Below are positions 1-7,481 of a stretch of DNA of 17,748 bases, in pieces. The position numbers and the translations under genes were made by a program. The notes beneath the pieces were generated by a model. The model searched no databases. It had not been told where the DNA came from and worked only from the letters and a program-made list of their open reading frames with translations. Position 1 is the first letter of the stretch; each line of letters begins with the position of its first letter. The stretch lies in NCBI GenBank assembly GCA_910583775.1, contig CAJTYD010000070.1, forward strand, positions 1 to 17,748, read 5' to 3'. This DNA is from an uncultured Muribaculaceae bacterium. Lineage in GTDB: Bacteria; Bacteroidota; Bacteroidia; Bacteroidales; Muribaculaceae.

Positions 1-106
1 TATCGTTTCATTGACAATTTATTGTTGCATTAGTAAAGTTATGGATTAATAGTTAAATTAGAATTAGGACCTACAGCTTTTTTCGAAGGATTTCGAGAGA
101 GGTTGG

Positions 107-140
107 AAAAAACGGGGTGTAGTGATACACCCCGTTTTTT
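107..140 (+). terminator. Strong intrinsic terminator of an upstream gene
   Basis: The arms ACGGGGTGT (112-120) and ACACCCCGT (127-135) are perfectly complementary around the 6-nt loop AGTGAT. An A-run precedes the stem and a T-run (135-140) follows it. The A/T flanks could make it work in both directions. It most likely ends a gene lying before the window; I see no gene in positions 1-106. Confidence 0.9.
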
Positions 141-237
141 ATTCCCTTATATCATCCCTATGACATCTGACTTATTAACTCTGACCGCTGACCTAAATAA
201 ATTTCCCTGTCGGCGTGGAATTCTCGCTATTTTAATC

Positions 238-245
238 TAAATTTG
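238..245 (+). promoter_or_regulatory. Probable -7 box for murF-alr
   Basis: TAAATTTG matches the Bacteroidetes -7 consensus TAnnTTTG exactly. A good TTTG -33 element is absent; CGTG sits at the expected place (214-217). Transcription would start near 252, giving a leader of about 78 nt. The rest of the gene-free stretch 141-329 shows nothing else clear. Confidence 0.5.
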
Positions 246-256
246 CACCGGATTTC

Positions 257-299
257 GGACTGTCGAGTGACGGTCCGGCAAAGCTGCGCGTAACAGCTT
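257..299 (+). promoter_or_regulatory. Two leader hairpins before murF-alr
   Basis: In the predicted 5' leader, GGACTGT (257-263) pairs with ACGGTCC (270-276) using one G-U pair, around a 6-nt loop. AAGCTG (281-286) then pairs with CAGCTT (294-299). The second hairpin is followed by an A/T-rich stretch. They may affect translation or act as an attenuator, but no known riboswitch class is recognised. Confidence 0.3.
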
Positions 300-329
300 A
301 TTTTATAATGACTTTAAGTATTTGACATT

Positions 330-2801
330 ATGCAATTATCCATTGATGAGATTGCTGCGAGACTCGGTCTCGGGAAAATGACCTCTCCGGCCATTATAAA
401 CACCCTGCTCATCGACTCCCGTTCTCTCGAGAACCCCGACGGCACTCTTTTCTTCGCAATCCCTACCGCCGGCAACGACGGGCACCGATATATCCGCCAG
501 CTTTATAAAAAGGGGGTGAGAAACTTTGTGGTAAACAGCATCCCCGACGACATGAAGGAGGTCTCGGACGCAAACTGGCTCACGGTCGCCGACACCGTCG
601 AGGCGCTCCAGAAGATCGCAGCCCGCAACGACCGGTTCAAGGGCGAGATCCTCGCCATAACAGGCAGTAAGGGAAAGACAACCCTGAAGGAATGGATTTA
701 CCAGCTGATGGAGCCCCTGTCTGACATCTCGAGAAGTCCGCGAAGCTATAACTCACAGATCGGTGTTCCCCTTTCGATGTGGGAGGCCGAACCTGATACC
801 AAACTCGCCATCATCGAGGCCGGAATCTCCCGCAAAGGCGAGATGAAGAGACTCGCCGCATGTATCTCCCCCGACTGCGTAATCATCACCAACATCGGAG
901 ACGCACACAACGAGGGTTTCTCATCCATGGAGGAAAAAGCATCCGAGAAAGTATCTCTCGCTGCGGGGCCGTCGGTCAAAACGGTTATTTACAATGCCGA
1001 TTCCACGCTGCTCGCATCTACTGTCGAAAATATATGCAGGAGCAAGAACCTGTTAGGCTGGTCTAAAAAAGACAAGAACGCTCCCCTCTATATCGAGGCA
1101 GCTGAAACCTCCGACAAAGACACTTCCATATCTTATTCCTATAAAGGAGTAAAAGGTTCTTTCACGGCTCCCGTTTCAGGTGAGTCGGATCTCGAGAATG
1201 CAGCCAACGCGCTGGCGTTCATGCTCAGCCGAGGGTGCTCGCCCGAAGTCATCGCCGAAAGGTTCCGCCATCTCCACAAGATCGGAACGCGTCTTAACGT
1301 ATCCGAAGGCGTGAACGGCTGCTCTGTGATTCTCGATTCATACACATCCGACTTCTCCTCCCTTCGCCCGGCCCTCGACTTCATGCGGCGACGCAAAACC
1401 CCGGAGCAGACGATGACACTCATCCTCAGCGACCTCCATCATGAGACTGCCTCCACCGGGATGCTTTATCGCGGTATCGCCGACCTCATACGCACAGCCG
1501 GCATCGACCGTTTTATCGGAGTGGGCAAGACGCTTTCCTCTTTCAGCGGTCTCTTCCCCGACTCTTCCCGCTTCTTCGAAACGACTAAAGAGCTGACACT
1601 CACTCTGACCCCCTCCGATTTCTCAAACGAGATCATTCTTCTCAAGGGTTCTCCCGAATTCAATTTCTCAGATATCGCCGAGATGCTCGAGACCCGCAAA
1701 CATGAAACCGTGCTTGAGGTGAACCTCGATTCCATTATATCCAATTACAATTATTTCCGCAGCCGGCTCCCGTCATCATGCGGGATCGTATGCATGGTCA
1801 AGGCTTCGGGCTATGGAGCCGGAAGCTACGAAATTGCAAAGACTCTTCAGGACTGCGGAGCGGCATACGTTGCCGTTGCGGTTCTTGATGAAGGAATAGA
1901 ATTGCGCAACCGCGGAATAACGATGCCTATCATGGTGATGAATCCGAAGGTTGTGAATTATAAATCCATGTTCGCCTACCGCCTCGAACCGGAGATCTAC
2001 AGCTTCGAGATGCTGCGTGACGTCATCAGCGAGGCCCGAAAGAACGGAATCAGGGATTATCCTGTCCACATAAAGCTCGATACCGGCATGCACCGAATGG
2101 GATTCATCGAAAGCGAGCTCCCCGAACTGATGGACATTCTGGAGGCAAACAACGAGGTGATAGCCCGCTCCGTTTTCTCCCATCTCGCGACGTCCGACTG
2201 TCCCGACATGGACGACTACACCGAGCTTCAGCTCGAAAGATTCCGGGAATATACCGACTATATGCTTTCGCGCTCTTCGCATCCGATTCTACGCCATGTC
2301 CTGAACTCCGCAGGCATCCTCCGCTATCCGGAACATCACTACGACATTGCTCGCCTCGGAATAGGACTTTACGGAGCCAATACCCTTCCCCCGGAAATGG
2401 AGAAAACCCTTGCCGTCGTCTCAACATTGCGCACGGTGATCATTGCCATCCGCGACCTGGAGGAGGGTGAGTCGATCGGTTACGGACGACGCACCATTCT
2501 GAAACGTAAATCCAGGATAGCGACCATTCCGATTGGCTACGCCGACGGCATGAACCGTCATTTCGGCCGCGGGGCAGTTTCTGTTATCGTCAACGGCTGT
2601 CAGGCGCCGACTGTCGGCAACATCTGCATGGACGCATGCATGATCGATGTCACGGGCATCGACTGCAAGGTCGGCGATTCCGTAGAGATCTTCGGCGAAA
2701 AGGCACCTCTCCAGAGGCTCGCCGACGTGCTCGACACCATCCCCTACGAAATCCTCACATCCGTCTCCCCCCGCGTAAAACGAATCTACTACCGCGAGTA
2801 A
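330..2801 (+). CDS. murF-alr: Bifunctional MurF ligase / alanine racemase
   Basis: This 823-residue cytoplasmic fusion joins two steps of peptidoglycan precursor synthesis. Residues 1 to about 455 are MurF, which adds D-Ala-D-Ala to UDP-MurNAc-tripeptide using ATP. Its P-loop GSKGKTT is at 112-118, the YNSQIGVPLS signature at 140-149 and the ligase C-domain at about 310-455. Residues 458-823 are a fold-III PLP alanine racemase with VKASGYGAG at 490-498 (Schiff-base lysine K491) and catalytic tyrosine Y718 in SIGYGR. The racemase half makes the D-Ala that feeds Ddl and then MurF. The fusion is typical of Bacteroidetes. The ATG at 330 gives an N-terminus that starts directly in the MurF N-domain. 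All key residues I checked are present. The gene stands alone between its own leader and the ECF sigma gene 101 bp downstream. Confidence 0.95.
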   Translation: MQLSIDEIAARLGLGKMTSPAIINTLLIDSRSLENPDGTLFFAIPTAGNDGHRYIRQLYKKGVRNFVVNSIPDDMKEVSDANWLTVADTVEALQKIAARNDRFKGEILAITGSKGKTTLKEWIYQLMEPLSDISRSPRSYNSQIGVPLSMWEAEPDTKLAIIEAGISRKGEMKRLAACISPDCVIITNIGDAHNEGFSSMEEKASEKVSLAAGPSVKTVIYNADSTLLASTVENICRSKNLLGWSKKDKNAPLYIEAAETSDKDTSISYSYKGVKGSFTAPVSGESDLENAANALAFMLSRGCSPEVIAERFRHLHKIGTRLNVSEGVNGCSVILDSYTSDFSSLRPALDFMRRRKTPEQTMTLILSDLHHETASTGMLYRGIADLIRTAGIDRFIGVGKTLSSFSGLFPDSSRFFETTKELTLTLTPSDFSNEIILLKGSPEFNFSDIAEMLETRKHETVLEVNLDSIISNYNYFRSRLPSSCGIVCMVKASGYGAGSYEIAKTLQDCGAAYVAVAVLDEGIELRNRGITMPIMVMNPKVVNYKSMFAYRLEPEIYSFEMLRDVISEARKNGIRDYPVHIKLDTGMHRMGFIESELPELMDILEANNEVIARSVFSHLATSDCPDMDDYTELQLERFREYTDYMLSRSSHPILRHVLNSAGILRYPEHHYDIARLGIGLYGANTLPPEMEKTLAVVSTLRTVIIAIRDLEEGESIGYGRRTILKRKSRIATIPIGYADGMNRHFGRGAVSVIVNGCQAPTVGNICMDACMIDVTGIDCKVGDSVEIFGEKAPLQRLADVLDTIPYEILTSVSPRVKRIYYRE

Positions 2802-2902
2802 ATACCGTCTGACATAAATTTACATACAGAGACTGCATTTTTCAAAAATTTTTCGGGCGCGGAAGTTAGGAAAATCCGGATTGATGGATTATCAGGGTAA
2901 GT

Positions 2903-3376
2903 ATGACAAATACAAATGACATAGAACGGCTCTTCCGCAGCAACTATTCCGTCATGTATGCCCTCGCTTTCCGGATAATACACGACCGGGACCTGGCGAA
3001 TGATATCGTGCACGATATTTTCGCCTCGCTCCTCTCCGCCGGGTCCGGAAACATCGACACTTCCTACCTGCTTAAGGCGGTCAGGAACAACTGTCTCAAG
3101 CATATCCGCGATCTCAGCATCCGCGAACGCCTCAACGGGCTGTATGCCCTCGAGCAGGATCATCCCGAAGACGACGAATGGCCCGAAGAGGAAGACATCG
3201 CGAAGATGAACTCGATTGTCGTCAACATGCTTTCGGAACAATGCCGGAGGGTGGTCAGGCTGAGGTTTGCCGCCAAGCTTGGTTATCGGGAAATTTCCGA
3301 AGAACTCGGCATCAGCGAGACTGCCGTCTATAAACATTTGCGTCATGCCCTGAATGTTTTACGTCAAAATTTTTAG
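2903..3376 (+). CDS. ECF-type RNA polymerase sigma factor
   Basis: This 157-residue sigma-70 family protein has region 2 at about residues 8-72 (core binding and -10 recognition, with the NDIVHDIF segment at 33-40). An acidic linker follows at 88-98 (HPEDDEWPEEED). Region 4 is at about 103-153, with the helix-turn-helix REISEELGISETAVYKHLR at 129-147. It is at the short end for ECF factors. It sits 5 bp before an anti-sigma gene, and a barrel receptor follows, the standard Bacteroidetes cell-surface signalling order. It probably directs transcription of the receptor and perhaps of this locus. The ligand and promoter motif cannot be read from the sequence. No convincing TTTG/TAnnTTTG promoter precedes it, which would fit autoregulation by another sigma factor. 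Confidence 0.93.
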   Translation: MTNTNDIERLFRSNYSVMYALAFRIIHDRDLANDIVHDIFASLLSAGSGNIDTSYLLKAVRNNCLKHIRDLSIRERLNGLYALEQDHPEDDEWPEEEDIAKMNSIVVNMLSEQCRRVVRLRFAAKLGYREISEELGISETAVYKHLRHALNVLRQNF

Positions 3377-3381
3377 CGACC

Positions 3382-4044
3382 ATGGACGACAATATCGACC
3401 GTCTTCTGAAAGCCATCGAGCATCCGGAAGATTTTACCGACAGCGAGCTGGAGCAGATTCTTGAAGACCCCGAAGTGCGGGAGGCTTACCGAATGATCAC
3501 CAGGGCGCAAGACACCTTGTGTGAGTTCGAAATGCCGGATGCCGACCAGGAGTGGCGGAAATTCTCTGCCCTTCACTCCGAAAAAAACTCTGCCCGAAGA
3601 AGTCTGAATTTCAAAAGCCTGTTTTCAGGCCGAAAGGCGGCTGTAATAACCGGTGTGGCCGTAACGATCGCCGCTGTGGCCGCAGGCATAGGAATAAGAA
3701 TGGCATCGGGAGAGAATGCCGCAACCCAAGCTGACGCAACCTTGCCGACGGCTGAAAATATATCGGAAAAGGCTGCTTCGCCTGCAGACTGCGACACGAT
3801 CATAGCCATGACGGCAACCGAACCCGACACAATAATATTCAAGGATGAGCATCTTGACAGAATTGTGGCTGAAATAGCAAAGTATTACGGCACTCAGACA
3901 AAATTCGCCTCTCCCGGAAAGAAAGACCTGCGACTGTTCTTCAAATGGAATCAGGCCCTTCCGCTTGCTGAAGTGATCGGTCAGCTCAATGCCTTCGAAC
4001 AGATAGATATCAAACTTGCCGACAACCTGATAACCGTTAAATAA
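3382..4044 (+). CDS. Compact FecR-like anti-sigma factor
   Basis: This 220-residue single-pass inner-membrane protein probably holds the preceding sigma factor. Residues 1-80 are a cytoplasmic, acidic and helical sigma-binding part. Residues 85-107 form one hydrophobic membrane segment (AAVITGVAVTIAAVAAGIGI). Residues 108-150 are a low-complexity linker. Residues 151-220 resemble DUF4974, the STN-like C-terminal domain of Bacteroidetes FecR proteins. The usual FecR domain of about 100 residues between membrane segment and DUF4974 is missing, so the protein is shorter than the common 300-400 residues. The start lies 5 bp after the sigma stop, so the two are surely co-transcribed. The stop codon TAA (4042-4044) is formed by the first three bases of the structured repeat that follows. 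Confidence 0.8.
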   Translation: MDDNIDRLLKAIEHPEDFTDSELEQILEDPEVREAYRMITRAQDTLCEFEMPDADQEWRKFSALHSEKNSARRSLNFKSLFSGRKAAVITGVAVTIAAVAAGIGIRMASGENAATQADATLPTAENISEKAASPADCDTIIAMTATEPDTIIFKDEHLDRIVAEIAKYYGTQTKFASPGKKDLRLFFKWNQALPLAEVIGQLNAFEQIDIKLADNLITVK

Positions 4045-4227
4045 GTAGCTAAGAAAAATTAATGAACAGATAAAGCGAAGTTATTTTTGTACCGATTTTG
4101 GTGCGGAGTGAGGGAGAATATAAATATATTCGACTGAACGACAAACCAAAAGCGGCCAAAAAGAACGAGCTTTAGCGTTCAAGATTTCATTAGTTACTTA
4201 TATCGATTAATTTTTCTTAGCTACTTA
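4042..4227 (+). repeat. Covarying hairpin element, copy 1 (186 bp)
   Basis: This nested palindrome fills the whole gap between anti-sigma and receptor. The ends TAAGTAGCTAAGA (4042-4054) and TCTTAGCTACTTA (4215-4227) are perfect inverted repeats, extended by AAATTAAT/ATTAATTT. Inside, GAAC..TAAAGC pairs with GCTTTA..GTTC, and CCGATTTTGGT pairs with ACCAAAAGCGG with one A-G mismatch. A GAATATA/TATATTC tip closes it. The right arm is present twice (a variant, TTAGTTACTTA, lies just inside). The left arm carries TATTTTTG (4082-4089), a match to TAnnTTTG. It is homologous to 7141-7369. It could be a MITE-like element, an RNA leader or both. It has no coding potential and I see no clear target-site duplication. 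Confidence 0.87.
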
Positions 4228-4230
4228 AGT

Positions 4231-6783
4231 ATGAAAAAGCATCTTCTTATCCTGCTGGTGATGGTTTGTTCTGTTGCCGGTTACGCCGAGACATTCAATT
4301 ATCGGTTCAACTCGACGCCGCTTTCCGAAGCCTTGTCGAGAATCGCCGAGGAGCATCCTTCACTAAATCTTAATTTCATATACAACGAACTGGAAAACTA
4401 CAGGACTTCCGCACACATAAAGACAAACGACATCAAGAGCGCCATACGCATTCTTGTGGGTCTCAACCCCGTGACAGTGATATCCAAGGGAAACACCATA
4501 TTTATCGAGGCCCTCCAGCACGGCCGATATTGCTTCACGGGGCAGGCTGTCTCCACAGACAGCGAGCCCGTGGCGGGGGCGACGGTATTTCTGCTCGCGC
4601 CTAAGGATTCTACCGTGATAACCTACGGCATCACAGATGAATCGGGACGATTCTCCATCCCCTGCGACAGAAAGCGGGTGATAGCGAAACTGAGCTGTAT
4701 CGGCTACCGAACAGTCTGCCGCAACACCGACGGCTTCGCCTTGGGTTCAGTCATTATGCCGGAACTGCCTAAGAACCTCGGCCAGATAGTGGTGGAGGGA
4801 AGCACACAGAAAGTGATTCAGAACGGAGTGATGTATGTTCCCGGGAAACGGATAAAGAAAGCCGCACTCGATGCGACAAGTCTTCTGTTTCACATGCAGA
4901 TCCCACAGCTGCGCGTCTCGCCGACAGACAATTCGGTAAAGACTGCCGCAGGCAATGACGTGACTCTCTTTATCGACTATCATCAGGCCACTCCGCAGGA
5001 CGCACAGGGACTTCGTCCCGAAGACGTAATGCGCGTCGAGGTGCTCGACTACCCGGTCGATTCTCGGTTCATGGGTGCCCCGCACGTAGTCAACTTCATC
5101 ATGCAGAAATATGAATGGGGAGGATATACCAAACTCACCGCGGCCGGAAGGACTCTTAACAACGACCTGGCCGAAGGCCGCGCATATCAGAAATTCGTTC
5201 ACAAAAAATGGACTTTCGATGCCTCGGCCTCGGCAAACGGGACATGGGAGAACAAAAACAGCGATTACAGCAAGGAGACATATCGCGACTTCAGTTTCGA
5301 CGGCAGGCATTATGACTCGGTCGTCCGCGAATCTTACACCGACGGATACAAAGGAAAGAACGACTCCCAGAATGTGGCGTTGAGGGGAAGTTATGCGGGC
5401 GAGAAGACCTACATGATAAATACCCTCTCTTTCAGCCGAACCGCCGCCAAAGAAAATACAGAGCGAATGAATGTGGAATTTTCAGACAATCTCCTCCCCG
5501 CCACCTCTGCGCTGCAGAATAGTCCGCAACAGTCGATTTCCGTTAAAGTCGGAGGATGGTATCAGTTCACAATGCCAAAAGGAAATTCAATTATAGCATC
5601 ATGGTCGTTCTCCCATTCGGGAAACAACCGCAGAGCGTTATACGAACTGGGCGACCTCCCGGGTATAGTGAACTATAACAAGGAAAAAGTCTATAATCCC
5701 AACCTTACTCTATTTTACTCAAAAAAACTGAATCACAACAACACGATCCGGACGATGTTCTCCTCCTACGCCAATATCTACGACACCAGATATTACGGAT
5801 CTTACGACGGCACTCAGAAGCTTATCTCCACCGAGAGCATGCTTTTCCTGGAGTATATGCAGAACTGGGGAAACAAATTGAATCTCTATTCCCGGCTCGG
5901 AATATCTTACGTGTTGGGAAGGGTAAACGGGAAGAACTATATCAACGAGTGGGGGCCGAGACTCGGTCTGCAGCTCAATTATACGATAAACACCCGAAAC
6001 AGCGTGAGTATAGAGGGTTGGTGGGCGAATTCCACTCCACAGCCATCTACGGCAAACACAGCCTTCGTGCGGCAGAACGAACTGCTCTGGCACCAGGGCA
6101 ACCCGGACCTGAAGAATATATACGGGCCTCTGCTGTCGATATCCTACAGTTTCATACCGACAAACCGGTTCAGCATGTCGGCAAGCATCAACTACAATCT
6201 CTACAGGAATATGGCGCTTTATCTTTACAGGCCTCTCGACGGAAGAGACGGAATCGTAAGGACCTTTACTGACAGAAACAACGATCACGAGCTCTTCGCC
6301 ACCCTTAACGCATCCCTGAGATTATTCGACAATTCGCTTGTTCTTACCGGAATCGCCAACTGGCGCCGCGAAATCAGTTCCGCAGGACAGGTACGCTCGC
6401 TGAACTCATGGACCGGAACCGGCGTCCGGGCAAGTTATTATTATAAGAATGCCTCCGTCATCCTCTATTATGACACTCCGCAGAAGTCGATTATGTTCAA
6501 CCGTGGTTATAAATACAGCTTCGGAAGCACCTACGGAATCATCGCCACATATTCGGTCGGAAATTTCAAGGCGCAGGCTTCTTTCCGCAACTGGTTCAAC
6601 AAAGGCAATGTGCATACCGACTATGATTCGCAATATTATTCCATCCACAACCGGAGCTGGAACATGCAGATCGCCCGGAGCCTATCTCTGTCGTTGTCCT
6701 ACACTTTCACTTATGGCAAAAAAGTGAAACTCAGCGAAGATCTCAACAACGACGCATACAAGAAGTCGGCCATCCTCGAATAA
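4231..6783 (+). CDS. STN-domain outer-membrane beta-barrel receptor
   Basis: This 850-residue outer-membrane protein resembles TonB-dependent transducers. Residues 1-19 are a Sec signal peptide ending in GYA. Residues 24-95 are an STN domain, which in signal-transducing receptors contacts the anti-sigma factor in the periplasm. Residues 99-176 are a carboxypeptidase-like regulatory domain (FTGQAVSTDSEPVAGATVFL). Residues 180-293 are a plug-like region, and 294-850 are barrel strands rich in aromatic and Asn residues, resembling the outer membrane protein beta-barrel family. No SusD-type partner lies nearby and I see no clear TonB box, so active import is uncertain. The upstream sigma and anti-sigma genes argue for ligand sensing. 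The substrate is unknown. Its ATG is 3 bp after the end of the hairpin repeat, so that repeat is its immediate 5' region. Confidence 0.85.
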   Translation: MKKHLLILLVMVCSVAGYAETFNYRFNSTPLSEALSRIAEEHPSLNLNFIYNELENYRTSAHIKTNDIKSAIRILVGLNPVTVISKGNTIFIEALQHGRYCFTGQAVSTDSEPVAGATVFLLAPKDSTVITYGITDESGRFSIPCDRKRVIAKLSCIGYRTVCRNTDGFALGSVIMPELPKNLGQIVVEGSTQKVIQNGVMYVPGKRIKKAALDATSLLFHMQIPQLRVSPTDNSVKTAAGNDVTLFIDYHQATPQDAQGLRPEDVMRVEVLDYPVDSRFMGAPHVVNFIMQKYEWGGYTKLTAAGRTLNNDLAEGRAYQKFVHKKWTFDASASANGTWENKNSDYSKETYRDFSFDGRHYDSVVRESYTDGYKGKNDSQNVALRGSYAGEKTYMINTLSFSRTAAKENTERMNVEFSDNLLPATSALQNSPQQSISVKVGGWYQFTMPKGNSIIASWSFSHSGNNRRALYELGDLPGIVNYNKEKVYNPNLTLFYSKKLNHNNTIRTMFSSYANIYDTRYYGSYDGTQKLISTESMLFLEYMQNWGNKLNLYSRLGISYVLGRVNGKNYINEWGPRLGLQLNYTINTRNSVSIEGWWANSTPQPSTANTAFVRQNELLWHQGNPDLKNIYGPLLSISYSFIPTNRFSMSASINYNLYRNMALYLYRPLDGRDGIVRTFTDRNNDHELFATLNASLRLFDNSLVLTGIANWRREISSAGQVRSLNSWTGTGVRASYYYKNASVILYYDTPQKSIMFNRGYKYSFGSTYGIIATYSVGNFKAQASFRNWFNKGNVHTDYDSQYYSIHNRSWNMQIARSLSLSLSYTFTYGKKVKLSEDLNNDAYKKSAILE

Positions 6784-6823
6784 CGAGCCGACAGAAAGGA
6801 TATTGCAATTCCTTACATACACC

Positions 6824-6905
6824 GAAGGCACCGCGCATCGTCATGCATGGTGCCTTCAGCGTATATTTGCCTTTGCCGGAACCTTTGTCTGTTGGCCGGT
6901 AAAGG
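6824..6905. terminator. Hairpins between convergent receptor and xseB genes
   Basis: GAAGGCACC (6824-6832) pairs perfectly with GGTGCCTTC (6849-6857), with GCAT/ATGC pairing inside the loop. A second hairpin pairs CCTTTGCCGG (6870-6879) with CCGGTAAAGG (6896-6905) using one G-T pair. Neither has a good T-run. They sit in the 129-bp gap between converging genes, so a two-way terminator or transcript-end protector is the likely role. Confidence 0.5.
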
Positions 6906-6912
6906 AACGGTA

Positions 6913-7125
6913 TTACTCCGGCAGGGCCTCGCGCAAGGATTCAAGGCAGCGTTCAACCTCCTCGTTGGTTTTGAAAAGACGCTCCTTGCAGTATTTCAGG
7001 AGCTCGAGCGCCCTGGTGGTGTATGCCGACAGTTGGTCGATGTCGCAGTTGTCAGATTCCATCCTGGCGACTATTCCCTCAAGCTCGGTGATCGCAGCCT
7101 TATATGTCAATTCTTTCTCTTCCAT
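6913..7125 (-). CDS. xseB: Exodeoxyribonuclease VII small subunit XseB
   Basis: This 70-residue small helical protein partners XseA in exonuclease VII, which trims single-stranded DNA from either end in the cytoplasm. The start MEEKELTYKAAITELEGIVA is typical of the family (motif around residues 8-20, ExALxELExIVxxLE-like). It is followed by ALELLKYCKERL at about 46-57. I chose the ATG at 7125; a longer reading to 7311 would have to pass through the structured repeat at 7141-7369 and is not credible. xseB normally directly abuts or overlaps xseA. Here 356 bp of repeats lie between them, yet both remain on the same strand and intact, so a read-through transcript probably still serves both. Confidence 0.92.
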   Translation of the reverse strand: MEEKELTYKAAITELEGIVARMESDNCDIDQLSAYTTRALELLKYCKERLFKTNEEVERCLESLREALPE

Positions 7126-7140
7126 ATATTCTTTAAATTT

Positions 7141-7369
7141 TAAGTAGTTGATAGAAATTAATGAACATATAAAACGAAGATATTTTTGAGGCGATTTGGT
7201 TGCGGAACGAAGGAGAATTGAAAATCGCCGATTCCTATAAAAATAACTAAGGATGAGGCAATATACATATATTCGACTGAATGACAAAACCAAAGCGACC
7301 AAAAAGATCAAGTTTTATAGTTCAAGATATCAACTACTCATATATCGATTAATTTTTATCAACTACTTA
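7141..7369. repeat. Covarying hairpin element, copy 2 (229 bp)
   Basis: This is homologous to 4042-4227. The ends TAAGTAGTTGATA (7141-7153) and TATCAACTACTTA (7357-7369) are perfect inverted repeats, but their sequence differs from copy 1 at positions where both arms changed together. Inner helices are GAAC-TATAAAAC with GTTTTATA-GTTC, and GGCG-A-TTTGGTT with AACCAAA-G-CG. TATTTTTG recurs at 7181-7188, the same place as in copy 1. The extra length is an insertion in the loop region (about 7219-7263) with its own GGCGATTT/AAATCGCC pairing. The right arm is duplicated (TATCAACTACTCA). The element begins 15 bp upstream of the xseB start and lies within the presumed xseA-xseB transcript. Confidence 0.87.
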
Positions 7370-7385
7370 CAAGTAAATTTAAATT

Positions 7386-7480
7386 GGTTTATAGTTTGGG
7401 TTTATGGTTTAGATAAAACCATTTCCCGATATCTGAGTCGACAGGTAACCTCTAAACCCTAATCTTAAACCCTAAACCCG
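7386..7480. repeat. Facing telomere-like TAAACC arrays after xseA
   Basis: Two degenerate arrays face each other. Read on the minus strand, 7413-7386 gives TCTAAACCATAAACC followed by CAAACTATAAACC. Read on the plus strand, 7451-7480 gives TCTAAACCCTAATCTTAAAC and CCTAAACCC. The inner 8-mers GGTTTAGA (7406-7413) and TCTAAACC (7451-7458) are exactly complementary, so the transcript could form an imperfect hairpin just after the xseA stop. The minus array matches the one at 17588-17615 at 26 of 28 positions, so this is a dispersed family. Function is unknown. Confidence 0.7.
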
Positions 7481-7481
7481 G

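Noticed and set aside
3000..3209. Alternative frame inside the ECF sigma gene
   Set aside because: It is a low-complexity shadow; the 157-residue frame carries clear sigma region 2 and region 4 motifs.
4042..4227. Insertion sequence or encoded small protein in the hairpin element
   Set aside because: No open frame of useful length exists in either copy, no target-site duplication is evident, and base-paired structure explains the sequence better.
7126..7311. N-terminal extension of xseB to 7311
   Set aside because: The extension is encoded by the structured repeat. XseB proteins are about 60-80 residues, and the ATG at 7125 gives 70 with a family-typical N-terminus.
7386..7480. True telomere or eukaryotic contamination suggested by CCCTAAA-like repeats
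   Set aside because: The arrays are short, degenerate and embedded between intact bacterial genes, with a related copy elsewhere in the window.
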